A stretch of 64,000 bases of DNA from Phycisphaerae bacterium (GCA_016795065.1 JAEUIU010000017.1:1-64000), one strand, 5' to 3'; positions 44,657 to 55,081 are shown, counted from the stretch's first letter. The notes: generated by a model not told the origin, from the letters alone. Program-made: numbers and translations.

Positions 44657-45469
44657 TCAATCTTTCCCATGGTGACGCGGGAGAGGCGCACCAGTCGGCG
44701 CGCCGTGGTTCACAGGCCCTTGCCCACCACCGAGTTGCGGCGCGGTGCGGATGGCCGCGCGGACGTACTCGCGAGCCAAGGCGACGGCGGTCACGAGCTC
44801 CTCACCGCGCGCCAACCGAGCCGTGATCGCGGCTGAGAGCGTGCAGCCGGTGCCGTGCGTACTGGTCGACAGGATCCGTTGGCCTGCGAAAGCCGTCACC
44901 CGACCCTCCGACCAAAGGAGGTCCATGGCGTCGCTCGACCGATGCCCTGCCTTGATGAGAACGTGCCGCGGCCCCATCGCCGCGATGCCTTCGGCTGCCC
45001 GCTCCATCGCGCTCCGCGAATCGACCGGGAAGCCAACCAACCGCGAGGCCTCGGCGAGATTGGGCGTCACAAGGAACGCATGCGGAAGGAGGCGCCTCAC
45101 GAGCGCCTCGACGGCGCTGTCGGCAAGAAGCGCCACACCGTGCTTACTGATCATGACCGGGTCGACGACGAGCGGGAACGGGAATCTCGCAGCGCGCGAC
45201 GCCAGGGCCTCGATGATGTCCGCGCGTCCGAGCGCTCCGGTCTTGGCGGCGTTTGGCGGGATGTCCTCGAGAACCGCATCCAACTGGGCGAGGATGAACG
45301 GCGGCGCAACGAACTCCAGCGCGGAAACCGTGCGCGTGTTCTGCACGGTGAGGAGCGTGACCACGCTCTCTCCATAAACCTGATGCTGCTGGAATGTCTT
45401 GAGGTCAGCCTGAAGTCCGGCGCCGCCGGAGGGATCGGAGCCTGCGATGGTGAGTGCGACGGCTTGCAT
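44657..45469 (-). CDS. thiD: Hydroxymethylpyrimidine/phosphomethylpyrimidine kinase
   Basis: A 270-residue ribokinase-fold enzyme: LTIAGSDPSGGAGLQADLKT at the N-terminus, TLLTVQNTRTVSALEFV, VVDPVMISKHGVALL, VTPNLAEASRLVGFPV, and the anion-hole motif STSTHGTGCTLSAAITARLA near the C-terminus. These are the marks of ThiD, which phosphorylates HMP and HMP-P for thiamine synthesis; the fold also includes pyridoxal kinases, but the sequence fits ThiD best. The ATG at 45469 lies 11 bases after the DUF1080 gene, at the end of a sugar-catabolic operon. That setting is unusual for thiD. No TPP riboswitch was seen nearby. Confidence 0.88.
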   Translation of the reverse strand: MQAVALTIAGSDPSGGAGLQADLKTFQQHQVYGESVVTLLTVQNTRTVSALEFVAPPFILAQLDAVLEDIPPNAAKTGALGRADIIEALASRAARFPFPLVVDPVMISKHGVALLADSAVEALVRRLLPHAFLVTPNLAEASRLVGFPVDSRSAMERAAEGIAAMGPRHVLIKAGHRSSDAMDLLWSEGRVTAFAGQRILSTSTHGTGCTLSAAITARLARGEELVTAVALAREYVRAAIRTAPQLGGGQGPVNHGAPTGAPLPRHHGKD

Positions 45470-45480
45470 GGGGACTTCCG

Positions 45481-46278
45481 TTAGCGTCCCCTCCTGCCGG
45501 AAAGATCGCGAAGGCGCACGTTTCGAAACTGGATCTTCATGGCCGGCCCGGTGTGCAACTGGAAGGCGATGACGCCCCGCGTGCGCGCTCCCTTCGCCCC
45601 GGGTTCGGTCACAACAGCGTCGTTGTCGACCGCCTCGGTCATGGTGACGCCGTTGATGGTGTGGCTCAGCCGGTTGCCTTGCATGCGAACACGGTAGCTG
45701 TTCCATCCGTCCCGACCGTTGATCCGCGCGGCAAGGTCCCCCGCTTCGCCGAGTGAGCCTGTCACCTTCGGCGCTCCACCGGGCTCGATCGTGACCTGCT
45801 GCCCACGCAACGCGAGGATGCCGCGATCGCGTTCACCGTAAACGATGCCCGTGTAGGTCACCGGCTCGTCGATGTCGGCCTGGTAGCCACCAACGATCCA
45901 TCGCCCGTCGTCATTTGCAGCCGGCATTTCGAAGCTTCGATACTGCACGCCGGAGTTCGCCCGCTCCGAACGGATGACGTAATCGAACTCCAGTTCAAAG
46001 TCGCCAACATCCGCCCCTCGATAGATCATGAACGTGTTGCGGGCCAGCGGGCTCGCATCCGTCGTCTCGCCGGTGAGGCAGCCCTCCTCGACGCGCCAAT
46101 AGCGCGGGTCGCCATCCCAGCCGGTCAAGTCGACGCCATTGAAGATCAGGCCATGGTCAACGGTCGCGGCGCTCTGGCTGGGGGCAGCGCAGCCGCCAGT
46201 CCACGCGACCACTGCCATGAGGACCGCCATCGCTCCGCCGCGGACAGTTCGGACCGACATTCCGTGCATTCTTGCCAT
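45481..46278 (-). CDS. DUF1080 (3-keto-disaccharide hydrolase-like) lipoprotein
   Basis: A 265-residue protein with a lipoprotein signal (AVLMAVVAWTGGCAAPSQS). The body is a DUF1080 concanavalin-like sandwich: LIFNGVDLTGWDGDPRYWRV, EEGCLTGETTDASPL, FELEFDYVIRSERANSGVQY, RVRMQGNRLSHTINGVT and GVIAFQLHTGPAMKIQFRNV. Relatives are frequent in Planctomycetes and some hydrolyse 3-keto sugars. The ATG at 46278 has GGAG 7 nt upstream. Preceded by a Gfo/Idh/MocA dehydrogenase, it fits a pathway in which a sugar is oxidised and then cleaved. Confidence 0.87.
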   Translation of the reverse strand: MARMHGMSVRTVRGGAMAVLMAVVAWTGGCAAPSQSAATVDHGLIFNGVDLTGWDGDPRYWRVEEGCLTGETTDASPLARNTFMIYRGADVGDFELEFDYVIRSERANSGVQYRSFEMPAANDDGRWIVGGYQADIDEPVTYTGIVYGERDRGILALRGQQVTIEPGGAPKVTGSLGEAGDLAARINGRDGWNSYRVRMQGNRLSHTINGVTMTEAVDNDAVVTEPGAKGARTRGVIAFQLHTGPAMKIQFRNVRLRDLSGRRGR

Positions 46279-46332
46279 CTCGTCACTCCGTGGTTGGACC
46301 GTCGATCCCGCCTCGCACGCACAGCCCGACGA

Positions 46333-47487
46333 TCATCGCTCACGCCAGTCGACGCCGGTCTCTTCCCATCGGGACGACTTCGCGCTGCGAAGAATCGCAT
46401 CGCATACCTTGCCGGTCTGAAGGGCATCGCGGAAGGTCGGATGGGCGGGAGCGCCGGTCTCCAGCGAACCGAGAAAATCGGCGAGCTGGTGAATGAAGGA
46501 GTGCTCGTAACCGATCGCCAAGCCAGGCACCCACCACTGCTTCATGTAGGGGTGATCGCCGTCGGTCACGTGCACCGAATGCCATCCGCGGATGATTCCC
46601 TCATCGCGATGATCGAAATACTGAAGGCGGTGAAGGTCATGAAGATCCCAGGCGACCGAAGCGTTCTCGCCGTTGATCTCGAAGGTGTACTTCGCCTTGT
46701 GGCCGCGGGCATAGCGGGTCGACTCGAAATTGCCGAGCGAACCGTTCGTGAAGTCGCACAGGACCTCGCAGGCATCATCGATGCCGACATCCTCGACCTT
46801 CCCGGTCAGGACGTGCATGCGCCGCCTGATGAACGTCTCGGTGCGGGCGACCACGCGGGAGATGCCGCCATTGAGCCACTGGGCGGTGTCAATGCAGTGG
46901 GCTAACAAGTCGCCCGTGACGCCCGAACCCGCTGCCCCTGCGTCGAGGCGCCAGAGCCCCGTGCCTCCCTGCGGAAGGTCGGCGCTGATCGTCCAGTCCT
47001 GGAGGAACTGGGCCCGGAAATGGAAAATCCGGCCGAGCCTTCCCTCGGCAACGAGCTGCTTGGCCAGCGTTACCGCAGGGATGCGACGATAGTTATACCA
47101 AACGGTATTCGCGACACCGGCCGACTCCACCGCGCGCACCATGCGCTCGCCTTCGGCGGCATTGATCGAAAGCGGCTTCTCGCAGAGGACCATCTTGCCC
47201 GCATTCGCTGCGGCGATGGCGATCTCCGCATGCAGATCGTTCGGCGTGCAGATGTCGATCGCGTCGACATCGGAACGGTTCACCACGTCCCGCCAGTCGC
47301 CCACCACGTGGCGATAGCCCCAGGTCTCGGCGAACTCCTTGGCCTTCGCCGAATCACGGGCGCAGAGGACCTGCAACACCGGGCGGTGCTTGCGCGGAAA
47401 GAAGTTGTTGACGGTTCGATAGGCGTGCGAATGGGTCTTGCCCATGAAGCCGTAACCGATCATGGCGATGCGGAGATCTTGGGTCAT
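46333..47487 (-). CDS. Gfo/Idh/MocA family oxidoreductase
   Basis: A 384-residue NAD(P)-dependent dehydrogenase. The Rossmann start is [20 protein letters not shown], followed by [20 protein letters not shown] and the conserved VLCEKPLS with the catalytic Lys. [20 protein letters not shown] carries the His of the D-x-x-x-H pair. The C-terminal domain is the usual beta-sheet dimer face. These enzymes oxidise sugars or inositols. The gene is third of a co-oriented operon, 42 bases after the isomerase gene. No signal peptide, so it is cytoplasmic. Confidence 0.92.
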   Translation of the reverse strand: MTQDLRIAMIGYGFMGKTHSHAYRTVNNFFPRKHRPVLQVLCARDSAKAKEFAETWGYRHVVGDWRDVVNRSDVDAIDICTPNDLHAEIAIAAANAGKMVLCEKPLSINAAEGERMVRAVESAGVANTVWYNYRRIPAVTLAKQLVAEGRLGRIFHFRAQFLQDWTISADLPQGGTGLWRLDAGAAGSGVTGDLLAHCIDTAQWLNGGISRVVARTETFIRRRMHVLTGKVEDVGIDDACEVLCDFTNGSLGNFESTRYARGHKAKYTFEINGENASVAWDLHDLHRLQYFDHRDEGIIRGWHSVHVTDGDHPYMKQWWVPGLAIGYEHSFIHQLADFLGSLETGAPAHPTFRDALQTGKVCDAILRSAKSSRWEETGVDWRER

Positions 47488-47529
47488 GCGTATCTCATGA
47501 GGCGCTGCGAGGTCGCTGGGGCACTCTGG

Positions 47530-48564
47530 TCACCACGGAAGGCCATGGGCGTCGCGCACCCGGATGAGCGTTGCGAGAATGTCATTCCAGGTCTTCGGCC
47601 GCGACAGGACCTTGTTTGCGAACATGCAACCGTCCCAGCAGATGTGACTGAAACGGGCCATCGGGCGACCGCCTTCGGTGAGCCAGTATCCCGCGGCCTT
47701 GACGATATCGAGCTTGCCGGCAGGATCGGTCGCGAGGCAGTGACGTCCGGTCTTGTCATGGGTGCCGGATCCGTGCACGGTGCCGTCGTTCTGGGCGATG
47801 TGGACGTCGAAGGTCCACGGCCGAAGCGCATCGGTCAGCGTCTGATAGGCCTTCCAGAACTGGGCCTGGGTGTGCTTGGGCTTGAGGAGAGCCTGCTCCG
47901 GCGCGTTCCATCCGAGAAGATAGAGGTACGTATGGGCGAGGTCCGCCTGGAATCCGAGCGTCTCGGGCATGCCAACGCCCTCGAGAATCTCGAGCATCGA
48001 CTTCCAACCGTGCATCCCCGCCCAGCAGATCTCCCCTTCCGCGGCGAGCCGCTCACCGTGGTCCGCGGCGACCTTCGCGGCCTCCCGGAACGTGGCCACG
48101 ATGCGCTTCGTGTTGCCCTTCGGGTCGTTCAGCCAGTTCGCAGGGCTGTCCGCCGAGTCGATGCGCACGACGCCGCCCTGCCGCACGCCGAGGTCACGGA
48201 ACGTGCGAGCGATGACGCAACTCTTCCGAACCTGGGTGACGAACTTCGCCCGATCGGACCTCGACCCCATGGCCGAGCCACCGCCGAGGCCACCCCACAC
48301 CGGGGCAACCAGCGAACCGATCGCGAGTCCGCGCTTGGCGACCTTTGCGGCGATGCGCTTCAGCGCATCAGGCCGTGCGTTGATGTCGATGTGCGGCGCC
48401 GCGAGGATCACGTCCACGCCGTCGAAGCGCATGCCGCCGACCGAGGCCTTCGCCGTCCAGTCGAGCATGGTGTCGAAGGGAATGAGGGGCTCGGCGCCGG
48501 GCGAGCCCTTGCCGACGAGTCCGGGCCAGAGGGCGTTGTGCAGTCGTGGAAGCTGGTTAGCCAT
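47530..48564 (-). CDS. TIM-barrel sugar phosphate isomerase/epimerase
   Basis: A 344-residue xylose-isomerase-like barrel. Strand motifs are [97 protein letters not shown] and [20 protein letters not shown], which supplies the usual Glu/Asp/His metal ligands. The family isomerises or epimerises sugars and inositol derivatives. It starts within the last 8 bases of the cupin-isomerase gene, so the two are coupled. Confidence 0.87.
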   Translation of the reverse strand: MANQLPRLHNALWPGLVGKGSPGAEPLIPFDTMLDWTAKASVGGMRFDGVDVILAAPHIDINARPDALKRIAAKVAKRGLAIGSLVAPVWGGLGGGSAMGSRSDRAKFVTQVRKSCVIARTFRDLGVRQGGVVRIDSADSPANWLNDPKGNTKRIVATFREAAKVAADHGERLAAEGEICWAGMHGWKSMLEILEGVGMPETLGFQADLAHTYLYLLGWNAPEQALLKPKHTQAQFWKAYQTLTDALRPWTFDVHIAQNDGTVHGSGTHDKTGRHCLATDPAGKLDIVKAAGYWLTEGGRPMARFSHICWDGCMFANKVLSRPKTWNDILATLIRVRDAHGLPW

Positions 48565-49819
48565 GTGTCCTGATCACCGGGGCTTGGGGGTTGACTTCGG
48601 GGCCGAAGTAACGAAGGACCACCAGATCCTCCGTGGCACTCGTGTTTCGATAGGTGACGCCGGCGCGAGCGGCGGGCTCGGTGACGAAGACCTCGTCCTC
48701 GGTCAGCTCGCCAAAGCGGATGAGCTTTGGGCAGGTGAGGCGCAGGCCGTTGATCGCCCCCTCGCCTTGCACAACGATGATCGAGTTCGCGCCGCGATCG
48801 CGCACCGTGATGCTCCCGCCCGGACGGACGGTGAGCTCCTTGGCCGTGAAGTACTGCACCTTCTTGATGCGACCGTAGACGATCCAGCGATCCGTATGGG
48901 CGTCGTCCTTCGTGTCGACGACCGGCACAAGGAAGTGATTCAACTTGAAGTGCGGATCGACGTTGCCTTCCCAATCGAGCTGGTCGACGATGAAGTCGAT
49001 GTCCCGGTGCCGCGACTTGGGCATGTCCTTGACCAGGAGTTGCCAAGGAACCTCACGGCCCTCGACCAGGTTCTGGTACATCGCGAAGACGTCACTGCCC
49101 CACTGCGGCTCATAGGTGCAGAGCGATCCCGGTGCGTGCAGGATGCCCGGGGGAATCAGCCAGCCGGTGCCGGTCTCGAGGGCGTAGGCGCGACTCAGGG
49201 TGGTGATCCGGTTGTCGCCCTTGTTCCAGTCGGCGATGGCCTTTCGAACCTGCTCGCGCGTGGTACCCGGCTCAAGGCCCATGAACGTATAGGGGAAGCT
49301 GTTACCGACGTTGTTGTGTTGCGGAGGAAAGTAATAGGCCTCGGGCTTGCATTCGCGACCGACGAGCTTCGCCGCCTTCGCGTCCTGATGCATGTGGTGC
49401 GGGATCGGCCCCATGTTGTCGAAGAACTTCGAGTACACCGGCCATCGGCGGTACTTCTTCCAGATTGCGCTGCCGACGATCTCGGCGCCAAGGGCTTCGA
49501 TCGCATCGCGCAGGAGAAATCGCCGAGTCCCGTGGACGGCGTAGCTCAGCCCTTCGTCGGGCGTCCGACCGTCGTTCGCGGCCTCGGTCGTCGAACCGAA
49601 CCAACGCTCATCGATTCCCCCGCGGCTGAGTCCAAACGCATAGAGGTCGTCGGGATGAAGCTTCAGGCGGCGACCGGGCTGGAGGAACGATCTCGGCACC
49701 CACGTTGGCGCGAGCCGGAGAAGTCCTTCACCGGCCTCAAGCGCCGCTTCGGCGGCCTTCCCCACGTTCCTGTTCACCGTCGTCAGTTGCGAGACGGCCC
49801 GGGCCTCGGACGTTGGCAT
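48557..49819 (-). CDS. Cupin-fold isomerase-like protein (mannose-6-phosphate isomerase-like)
   Basis: A 420-residue cytoplasmic protein with a double-cupin look. [20 protein letters not shown] holds a His-x-x-His pair, [11 protein letters not shown] the Glu and a further His, and [20 protein letters not shown] the last His of the barrel. A second beta-rich domain with [20 protein letters not shown] follows. This is the layout of class I mannose-6-phosphate isomerase relatives, but the overall sequence is only loosely similar, so the substrate is open. The ATG at 49819 is chosen over 49864 because it has a GGCGGAA stretch 6 nt upstream. It is first in the sugar operon. Confidence 0.72.
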   Translation of the reverse strand: MPTSEARAVSQLTTVNRNVGKAAEAALEAGEGLLRLAPTWVPRSFLQPGRRLKLHPDDLYAFGLSRGGIDERWFGSTTEAANDGRTPDEGLSYAVHGTRRFLLRDAIEALGAEIVGSAIWKKYRRWPVYSKFFDNMGPIPHHMHQDAKAAKLVGRECKPEAYYFPPQHNNVGNSFPYTFMGLEPGTTREQVRKAIADWNKGDNRITTLSRAYALETGTGWLIPPGILHAPGSLCTYEPQWGSDVFAMYQNLVEGREVPWQLLVKDMPKSRHRDIDFIVDQLDWEGNVDPHFKLNHFLVPVVDTKDDAHTDRWIVYGRIKKVQYFTAKELTVRPGGSITVRDRGANSIIVVQGEGAINGLRLTCPKLIRFGELTEDEVFVTEPAARAGVTYRNTSATEDLVVLRYFGPEVNPQAPVIRTHG

Positions 49820-49960
49820 GTCGTGTTCCGCCGTTGGAGCGTCGCCCCAAGGTTGGGCGTCCACGGTGTTCTACCCCGATGCCTCCTGGCGGGCAACAGC
49901 GCCCCCGACATTCAGCGCCGTTGACCGGGCAGGCGGATGCCGACCAGCGCGCACATGCTG

Positions 49961-52612
49961 TCAGTCGGGCGTTCCCTTCGCGTTCCCCATTCCGGACTGA
50001 TCGACGATTCTCTTCACCCGCATCACAGGACGCCCTTCGGCACGCGACGCCTGCATGTCTGCCTCGCCCTCGATGTACCACTCCCTCGAGTCTTCGGGAT
50101 CGAGGATCCACTGTCGGACGGCGCCCGCGTTCAGGTCGATTTCGATGAGCTCGGGCCCCCGCGCATCTGCGGTGAGGACGACCGTGTCGAAACGTTCCCA
50201 ATAGGGCTCGAATTGGGCCTTCGCCGCCTCAGCCGACAGCGCGTCTGACGCAAGGGCCGCGTAGTCCCCGCGCTGCAGTGCCTGCACCCAGGTGAAGGCT
50301 TGGCTGCGCATCATGCGTCGGAGAAGACCATCGAGCCGCACGGCCGACGCCCGGGCTGTCGCCCGCTCCGCGACAGCGTTCATTCCAGCGGTGATCGCGT
50401 CCGGGGCAAGGCCATGCCGCGCCCACTCCTCGGAGACGCTTGAATCGATCGTTTCGACGAGGGCCCCGAGATCCTCGAGGAGACGTTCGATCGCCTCACG
50501 GCGCGCCACGGCCTTGGCCTTCGCCGCGTCATCCTGCCCGCCCTGCATGTCCGGGTCGGTTACGGCGAGGGCGCGACTCATGATCTTCTGAACGTCGCTC
50601 AGATAGTAATAGAGCGTCTGCTCATGATGGATGAGGCCGTAGTCGCGAATGTACTCGGCGAACGACATGCCTCGCTCTAACAGTTCTCTTGCCACCGCCT
50701 TTGGGCTTGGGTGGCGATCGGCGATGAAGGGATGCTTCGCGTCCCAATGCTTGAACCAGACCTCGAGTTCCTCCGCCATCGGCTTGGGGTGGGTGATGGC
50801 GTCCAGTTCGTCGCGCATCGCCCCCGTTTCCTCCAGCGACATCCCCGGCACCCAGAGCTCCTGCCGCTTCTGGTCCTGAAGACGACGGCGCTGGGCGTTC
50901 AGAACCTCGCTCGGATCGTCGACGATCGACTCGACGATCGTCAGCACATCGAGGTCGTGGTTCGGATCGGAGATCTCTAACTGTTCGATCGCGAATCGGA
51001 CAAAGGGCACCAGCGGTCGGTCGAAGGATTCAATGCACTCGACCGCCGCGGAGAGGTCGTAGAGGCAGCCTCGCTCGTCAGACTGCTCGCGTCGTCGTGC
51101 CAACCCCGCTTCTTCGAACGCGCCGAGGATCTTCGCTGCCGTCTCGCGGTACTCCGCTTCCTTCGCCCCGACCGACGCGATGAGGCGCTCCAACGCCTCG
51201 CGGCCATCGCCACTTCGGCGGAGGATTTGGAGGACCAGCGGACCGGTGACGGCGAAGCGCGGGACGAGGCGATCGATCGGCGCGTCGCGAAGCCGCTCCA
51301 GCGTCTTCTCGTTCCAGCCCTTGAAACCGGGCGGCGGACTCTCGGCATGGAACTTCTTCCCGGAGGTCGCGCTCTTCCGCTTCCTGCGAAGGTTGTTCAC
51401 CTCATGCTCGGGCGCCTGAACGATCACCGTCCCCATGGTGTCGTGGCCCTTGCGGCCGGCGCGGCCGGCGATCTGCCGGAACTCCCCGGGCTTCAGGTGA
51501 TGCATGCCCGCCGGCCCACCACCCTTGGAGAGCTGGGTGAAGATCACGCTGCGGATCGGCATGTTGACGCCGACGCCTAACGTGTCGGTGCCGCTGATGA
51601 CCGAGATGAGCCCCTTCGTGGCCAGGCGCTCGACCAGCCGGCGGTACTTCGGGAGCATGCCGCCGTGATGGATCGCGAGTCCGTGCGGAAGGAGCTCGCG
51701 CAACGTCTTTCCGAAGGGCGTGTCGAGGCGGTGTCGCTCGAGTTCGGCGTGGATGATCGTGCGCCGCTCACGGGCCTTCTCATCGAGCGCCGTGCTGCGG
51801 AGTTTCGGGGCGAGTTCCGCCGCGTCGCGCCGCCGGAATGAGACGACATAGACCGGCACCAGCCCATCGCGGAGGACTTCCTCGAGGGTCTCCATGAGGA
51901 GCCGATCCTCCTTGTAGCGGAACTCAAGCGGAACCGGCCGTTCCTTCGAGCTGACCGCGACCGCTTCGGCGCCGGTGCGACGGCGAAGGTCTTCGCACAG
52001 CGCTTCCGGTTCGAAGTCGTGTAGCGTGGCCGACATCAGGAGGAACCGAGCGTCGGTGAGTTCGAGAAGCGGCACCAGCCACGCCGAGCCGCGTTCGGGA
52101 TCGGAGAAGTAGTGGAACTCGTCCATCACCACCCAGCCAAACGGAGATCGCTTCCCCTCGCGTAACGCGATGCTCTCGAGGATCTCCGCCGTACAGCAGA
52201 TGATCGCGGCGGTCGGATTGACGGTCGCATCGCCGGTCATGAGGCCGACGTTGGTCGCGCCGAAGGCATCACAGAGATTGAAGAACTTCTCGTTGACGAG
52301 GGCCTTGGTCGGCGCGGTATAGACCGATCGGCGCAGGTGATCTGGGATCGTCGGATCGAGACCCGCGGCCCCGCGCCAATAGGCGGCGAAGTGGGCGGCG
52401 AGAGCGACCAGCGACTTGCCTGATCCGGTCGGCGTGGCGAGGACGACGCTCTTGTGCTCGAAGATCGCCTCGAAGGCGGCGACTTGGGCCGGGTAGGGCT
52501 CGACCTTCGACGCCTCGCAGTAGGACAGGAAGGCGAGGAAGCAGTCACTTGCCTCGGCGGACTGGGGGCGGTGTTCAAGGAGCGGCGCTACGGGGGTCAC
52601 GAGCGACACCAT
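49961..52612 (-). CDS. Ski2-like DEAD/DEAH-box RNA helicase with DUF3516
   Basis: An 883-residue helicase. Q-like motif PYPAQVAAFEAIFEHKS, Walker A ATPTGSGKSLVALAAHFA, TAPTKALVNEKFFNL (Ia), CCTAEILESIAL, Walker B VVMDEFHYFSDPERG, LLMSATL (III), LPHGLAIHHGGMLPKYRRLV, SGTDTLGVGVNMPIRSVIF (V) and FRQIAGRAGRKGHDTMGTV (VI with arginine finger). The C-terminal 400 residues are helical and match the DUF3516 region of actinobacterial and planctomycete relatives. An RNA processing or decay role is likely by analogy with Ski2. The ATG at 52612 is chosen since the residues upstream are not family-like. It stands alone on its strand. Confidence 0.88.
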   Translation of the reverse strand: MVSLVTPVAPLLEHRPQSAEASDCFLAFLSYCEASKVEPYPAQVAAFEAIFEHKSVVLATPTGSGKSLVALAAHFAAYWRGAAGLDPTIPDHLRRSVYTAPTKALVNEKFFNLCDAFGATNVGLMTGDATVNPTAAIICCTAEILESIALREGKRSPFGWVVMDEFHYFSDPERGSAWLVPLLELTDARFLLMSATLHDFEPEALCEDLRRRTGAEAVAVSSKERPVPLEFRYKEDRLLMETLEEVLRDGLVPVYVVSFRRRDAAELAPKLRSTALDEKARERRTIIHAELERHRLDTPFGKTLRELLPHGLAIHHGGMLPKYRRLVERLATKGLISVISGTDTLGVGVNMPIRSVIFTQLSKGGGPAGMHHLKPGEFRQIAGRAGRKGHDTMGTVIVQAPEHEVNNLRRKRKSATSGKKFHAESPPPGFKGWNEKTLERLRDAPIDRLVPRFAVTGPLVLQILRRSGDGREALERLIASVGAKEAEYRETAAKILGAFEEAGLARRREQSDERGCLYDLSAAVECIESFDRPLVPFVRFAIEQLEISDPNHDLDVLTIVESIVDDPSEVLNAQRRRLQDQKRQELWVPGMSLEETGAMRDELDAITHPKPMAEELEVWFKHWDAKHPFIADRHPSPKAVARELLERGMSFAEYIRDYGLIHHEQTLYYYLSDVQKIMSRALAVTDPDMQGGQDDAAKAKAVARREAIERLLEDLGALVETIDSSVSEEWARHGLAPDAITAGMNAVAERATARASAVRLDGLLRRMMRSQAFTWVQALQRGDYAALASDALSAEAAKAQFEPYWERFDTVVLTADARGPELIEIDLNAGAVRQWILDPEDSREWYIEGEADMQASRAEGRPVMRVKRIVDQSGMGNAKGTPD

Positions 52613-53067
52613 ACGGGATGTTGCCGGGGTGAGGCGGGCGGCGAGTGGAGCGTGCCTGAGTGCGCCGTCGATTCTTCGCGAGTGCGAGTGCCAGGAAGGC
52701 GCGACCGCAACGCGCGACCTGCAGCAACCTCCCGAGACGGATGAATGTCGAGAGTTATTCGTTTCGCATTTCGCTCTCTGCTCGCTCGAATCCACATGCA
52801 TACCAAATGCACGCATCTTGCTCGTTGCCGTCAAGCGTTGGCGGCGAGCGACTCCAGCGTGGCCAGCGCACGCTGCGCACTCGAGCTTCGCCGAGCGGCA
52901 CCCCGACGAGGTTTGATGCAATCCCCGGAATGACGATCCCGAATCCGGACTTCCGACTCACAGCTTCTTTGGTCAGCGGCGCGCCACCTCGCACTATCCT
53001 GCGAGTGTGGCTGTCGAAGGCACCCTTCGGCAGCGAAGACCATTCGCGTTGCGAAGGTGGACCCATC
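52613..53067. other. Divergent intergenic region
   Basis: There are 455 bases between the DUF3516 helicase (minus) and the secreted dockerin gene (plus). Several frames are open across it on both strands, but none shows conserved or signal-peptide-like sequence. No hairpin or RNA gene was recognised. Promoters for both genes must be here. Confidence 0.4.
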
Positions 53068-53955
53068 ATGAACAGCTCCTATCGAATGGCGGCTTGCGCC
53101 GCGATCGTGTTATGCATGTCGTCAACCAGTTCGGGCCAACTCGTCGCCGATGACGGCTTTGGCGGCGGAGTGATTGGAGACCTCGATGGCAGGGCAGGAG
53201 GCTCGGGATGGTCGTCATCGTGGCTGTCGATCGGGGCCTCACCCACGATCGTGACAGCGACAGGTCTCATCTATCCTGGCCTTGCGACGACAGAGGGCGC
53301 GGCAGTGACTCCCGCCGCAGCGAGGCGTTCGCCGAACTCGATCTATGAGCGATCCTATCCGCCGCTGGCGACCGGGCATGTCCTCTATGTCTCGTTCCTG
53401 CTTCGGCCCGACGTCGATGCGGGAGCGTGGGGCGGCATCTCCTTCGGTACAGCGCCGGACAAGGCGAGCATCGGACTGCCGATCGGAGCGGCCGGCTTCG
53501 GCATCGCTCTGAGCGATGGGACGAGCGACATTACGACCATGACGCCCATCGAGGGAGAGACGAGCCTATTCGTTGTTCGTATCAACGACTTCGCCATGCC
53601 GGATCTCCTCTCGTTCAAGGTCTACATCAATCCCGTGGTCGGAGAAGCAGAACCCGGTTGGCCGGACGCGAGTCTCTGGCAATTGGGACCGATGCCGCTT
53701 CCGACAACGGTTGCGATCGACAACGGCACGGGCTGGACCACGGACGAGATCCGGATCGGCACGACGTGGGCGTCGGTGCTGCCTACCCCGCCGAGTTGCG
53801 CTGCCGACTTCGACGGCTCGGGGGCGGTTGACGGCGCGGACCTGGCGATCCTCCTCGGCGCCTGGGGCGGCTCCGCTGGAGACCTCACCGGCGACAGCCT
53901 GACCGACGGTGCCGATCTCGCGGTGCTGCTCGGCGCATGGGGCCCCTGCCTCTGA
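53068..53955 (+). CDS. Secreted protein with GC-type dockerin repeats
   Basis: A 295-residue protein with a signal peptide (MAACAAIVLCMSSTSSGQLV). A beta-sandwich domain follows, with DDGFGGGVIGDLDGRAGGSG, VLYVSFLLRPDVDAGAWGGI, SLFVVRINDF and IDNGTGWTTDEIRIGTTWAS, a concanavalin-like layout. It ends with two dockerin-like repeats: DFDGSGAVDGADLAILLGAW and LTDGADLAVLLGAWGPCL. The ATG at 53068 is chosen for the signal peptide, with a GAAGGTGG stretch upstream. The function is unknown; a carbohydrate-binding or structural surface protein is plausible. Confidence 0.75.
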   Translation: MNSSYRMAACAAIVLCMSSTSSGQLVADDGFGGGVIGDLDGRAGGSGWSSSWLSIGASPTIVTATGLIYPGLATTEGAAVTPAAARRSPNSIYERSYPPLATGHVLYVSFLLRPDVDAGAWGGISFGTAPDKASIGLPIGAAGFGIALSDGTSDITTMTPIEGETSLFVVRINDFAMPDLLSFKVYINPVVGEAEPGWPDASLWQLGPMPLPTTVAIDNGTGWTTDEIRIGTTWASVLPTPPSCAADFDGSGAVDGADLAILLGAWGGSAGDLTGDSLTDGADLAVLLGAWGPCL

Positions 53956-54019
53956 CGCCGATTGCGGCAGCGTGCCGTAGGATGCGTCCTTTGGGATCCC
54001 ATCCGTGACGCACTCCTGC

Positions 54020-55081
54020 ATGAAGTCACCCGTGACGCGTCGGCCCCTGGGCGACGACAACCCTGCCGATGCCCTTCAGCCGATGGTCGGGCGCACGCCG
54101 CTTCTTGAGATTCACTACGAATCACGAGGGCGGCCTCGGACGCTTTACGCGAAGTACGAGCAGAAGAACATGACCGGGAGCGTCAAGGACCGCATGGCGC
54201 TCTGGATCATCAGGGAGGCATACGAGCGCGGCGACCTTCGACCGGGCGACACGATTGCTGAGGCCACCAGCGGAAACACCGGCATTTCGTTCGCGGCGAT
54301 CGGGCGGGCCCTCGGACATCCGGTGCGCATCTACATGCCCGACTGGATGAGCCGGGAGCGCGTCGCCCTGATCATGAGCTTTGGGGCCGACGTCATACCC
54401 GTCTCCCGCGAGGAGGGCGGCTTCCGGGCAAGCATCGCCCTCGCGGACGCCTACGCACGCGAACATCCCGCGGTCTTCCTGCCGCACCAGTTCGACAATC
54501 CGGCCAACGTGACGGCCCACGAGCGAACGACCGGCCCGGAGCTGATTGCCCAGATCGAATCGTTAGGTCGCGCGGTCGACGCCTTCGTCGCCGGCGTCGG
54601 AACGGGCGGCACGGTGATGGGCGTGGGCCGGGCGCTCCGGGCCCGCTGGAGCGCCTCGAAGATCCACCCGCTCGAGCCAGCGAACTCGCCGACGCTGCGG
54701 GCGGGCAACAAGGTCGGCTCGCACCGGATCCAGGGCATCTCCGATGAGTTCGTGCCCAGCATCGTGCGGCTGGACCAACTCGACCCGGTCATCGACGTCT
54801 GGGACGGCGACGCGATCCTGATGGCCCAGGCCCTCGGCCAGGTTGGTCTCGCGGTCGGCATCTCCTCGGGAGCGAACTTCCTTGGCGCCGATCTCCTGCT
54901 CGACGAGCACGGGGACGGGGCGACGGTCGCAACGCTCTTCGCCGACAGCAACAAGAAGTACCTCTCGACGGACCTCTATCGTCCGGAGCCGATCCGCGAC
55001 GGGTACGCCACGCCGCACATCCGCATTCTCTCGTGGCGGGCGATCGGCTGCGAACCCTGTTGCGGACGAGCGTCCTGTTAG
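54020..55081 (+). CDS. Cysteine synthase family (PLP fold type II) enzyme
   Basis: A 353-residue enzyme of the O-acetylserine sulfhydrylase / cystathionine beta-synthase group. The PLP-binding Lys lies in [20 protein letters not shown], the substrate loop in [19 protein letters not shown], and the phosphate cup in [28 protein letters not shown] and [15 protein letters not shown] complete the core. It lacks the regulatory CBS domains of true cystathionine beta-synthases. The C-terminus is odd: it ends [18 protein letters not shown] with four Cys in ten residues, possibly a metal or persulfide site. The ATG at 54020 is preferred over a GTG at 54005. Its stop overlaps that of the convergent HEAT gene. 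Confidence 0.87.
   Translation: MKSPVTRRPLGDDNPADALQPMVGRTPLLEIHYESRGRPRTLYAKYEQKNMTGSVKDRMALWIIREAYERGDLRPGDTIAEATSGNTGISFAAIGRALGHPVRIYMPDWMSRERVALIMSFGADVIPVSREEGGFRASIALADAYAREHPAVFLPHQFDNPANVTAHERTTGPELIAQIESLGRAVDAFVAGVGTGGTVMGVGRALRARWSASKIHPLEPANSPTLRAGNKVGSHRIQGISDEFVPSIVRLDQLDPVIDVWDGDAILMAQALGQVGLAVGISSGANFLGADLLLDEHGDGATVATLFADSNKKYLSTDLYRPEPIRDGYATPHIRILSWRAIGCEPCCGRASC

Noticed and set aside
47969..49924. A 651-codon plus-strand open frame opposite the sugar operon
   Set aside because: It is antisense to three recognised enzymes and has no family pattern of its own.
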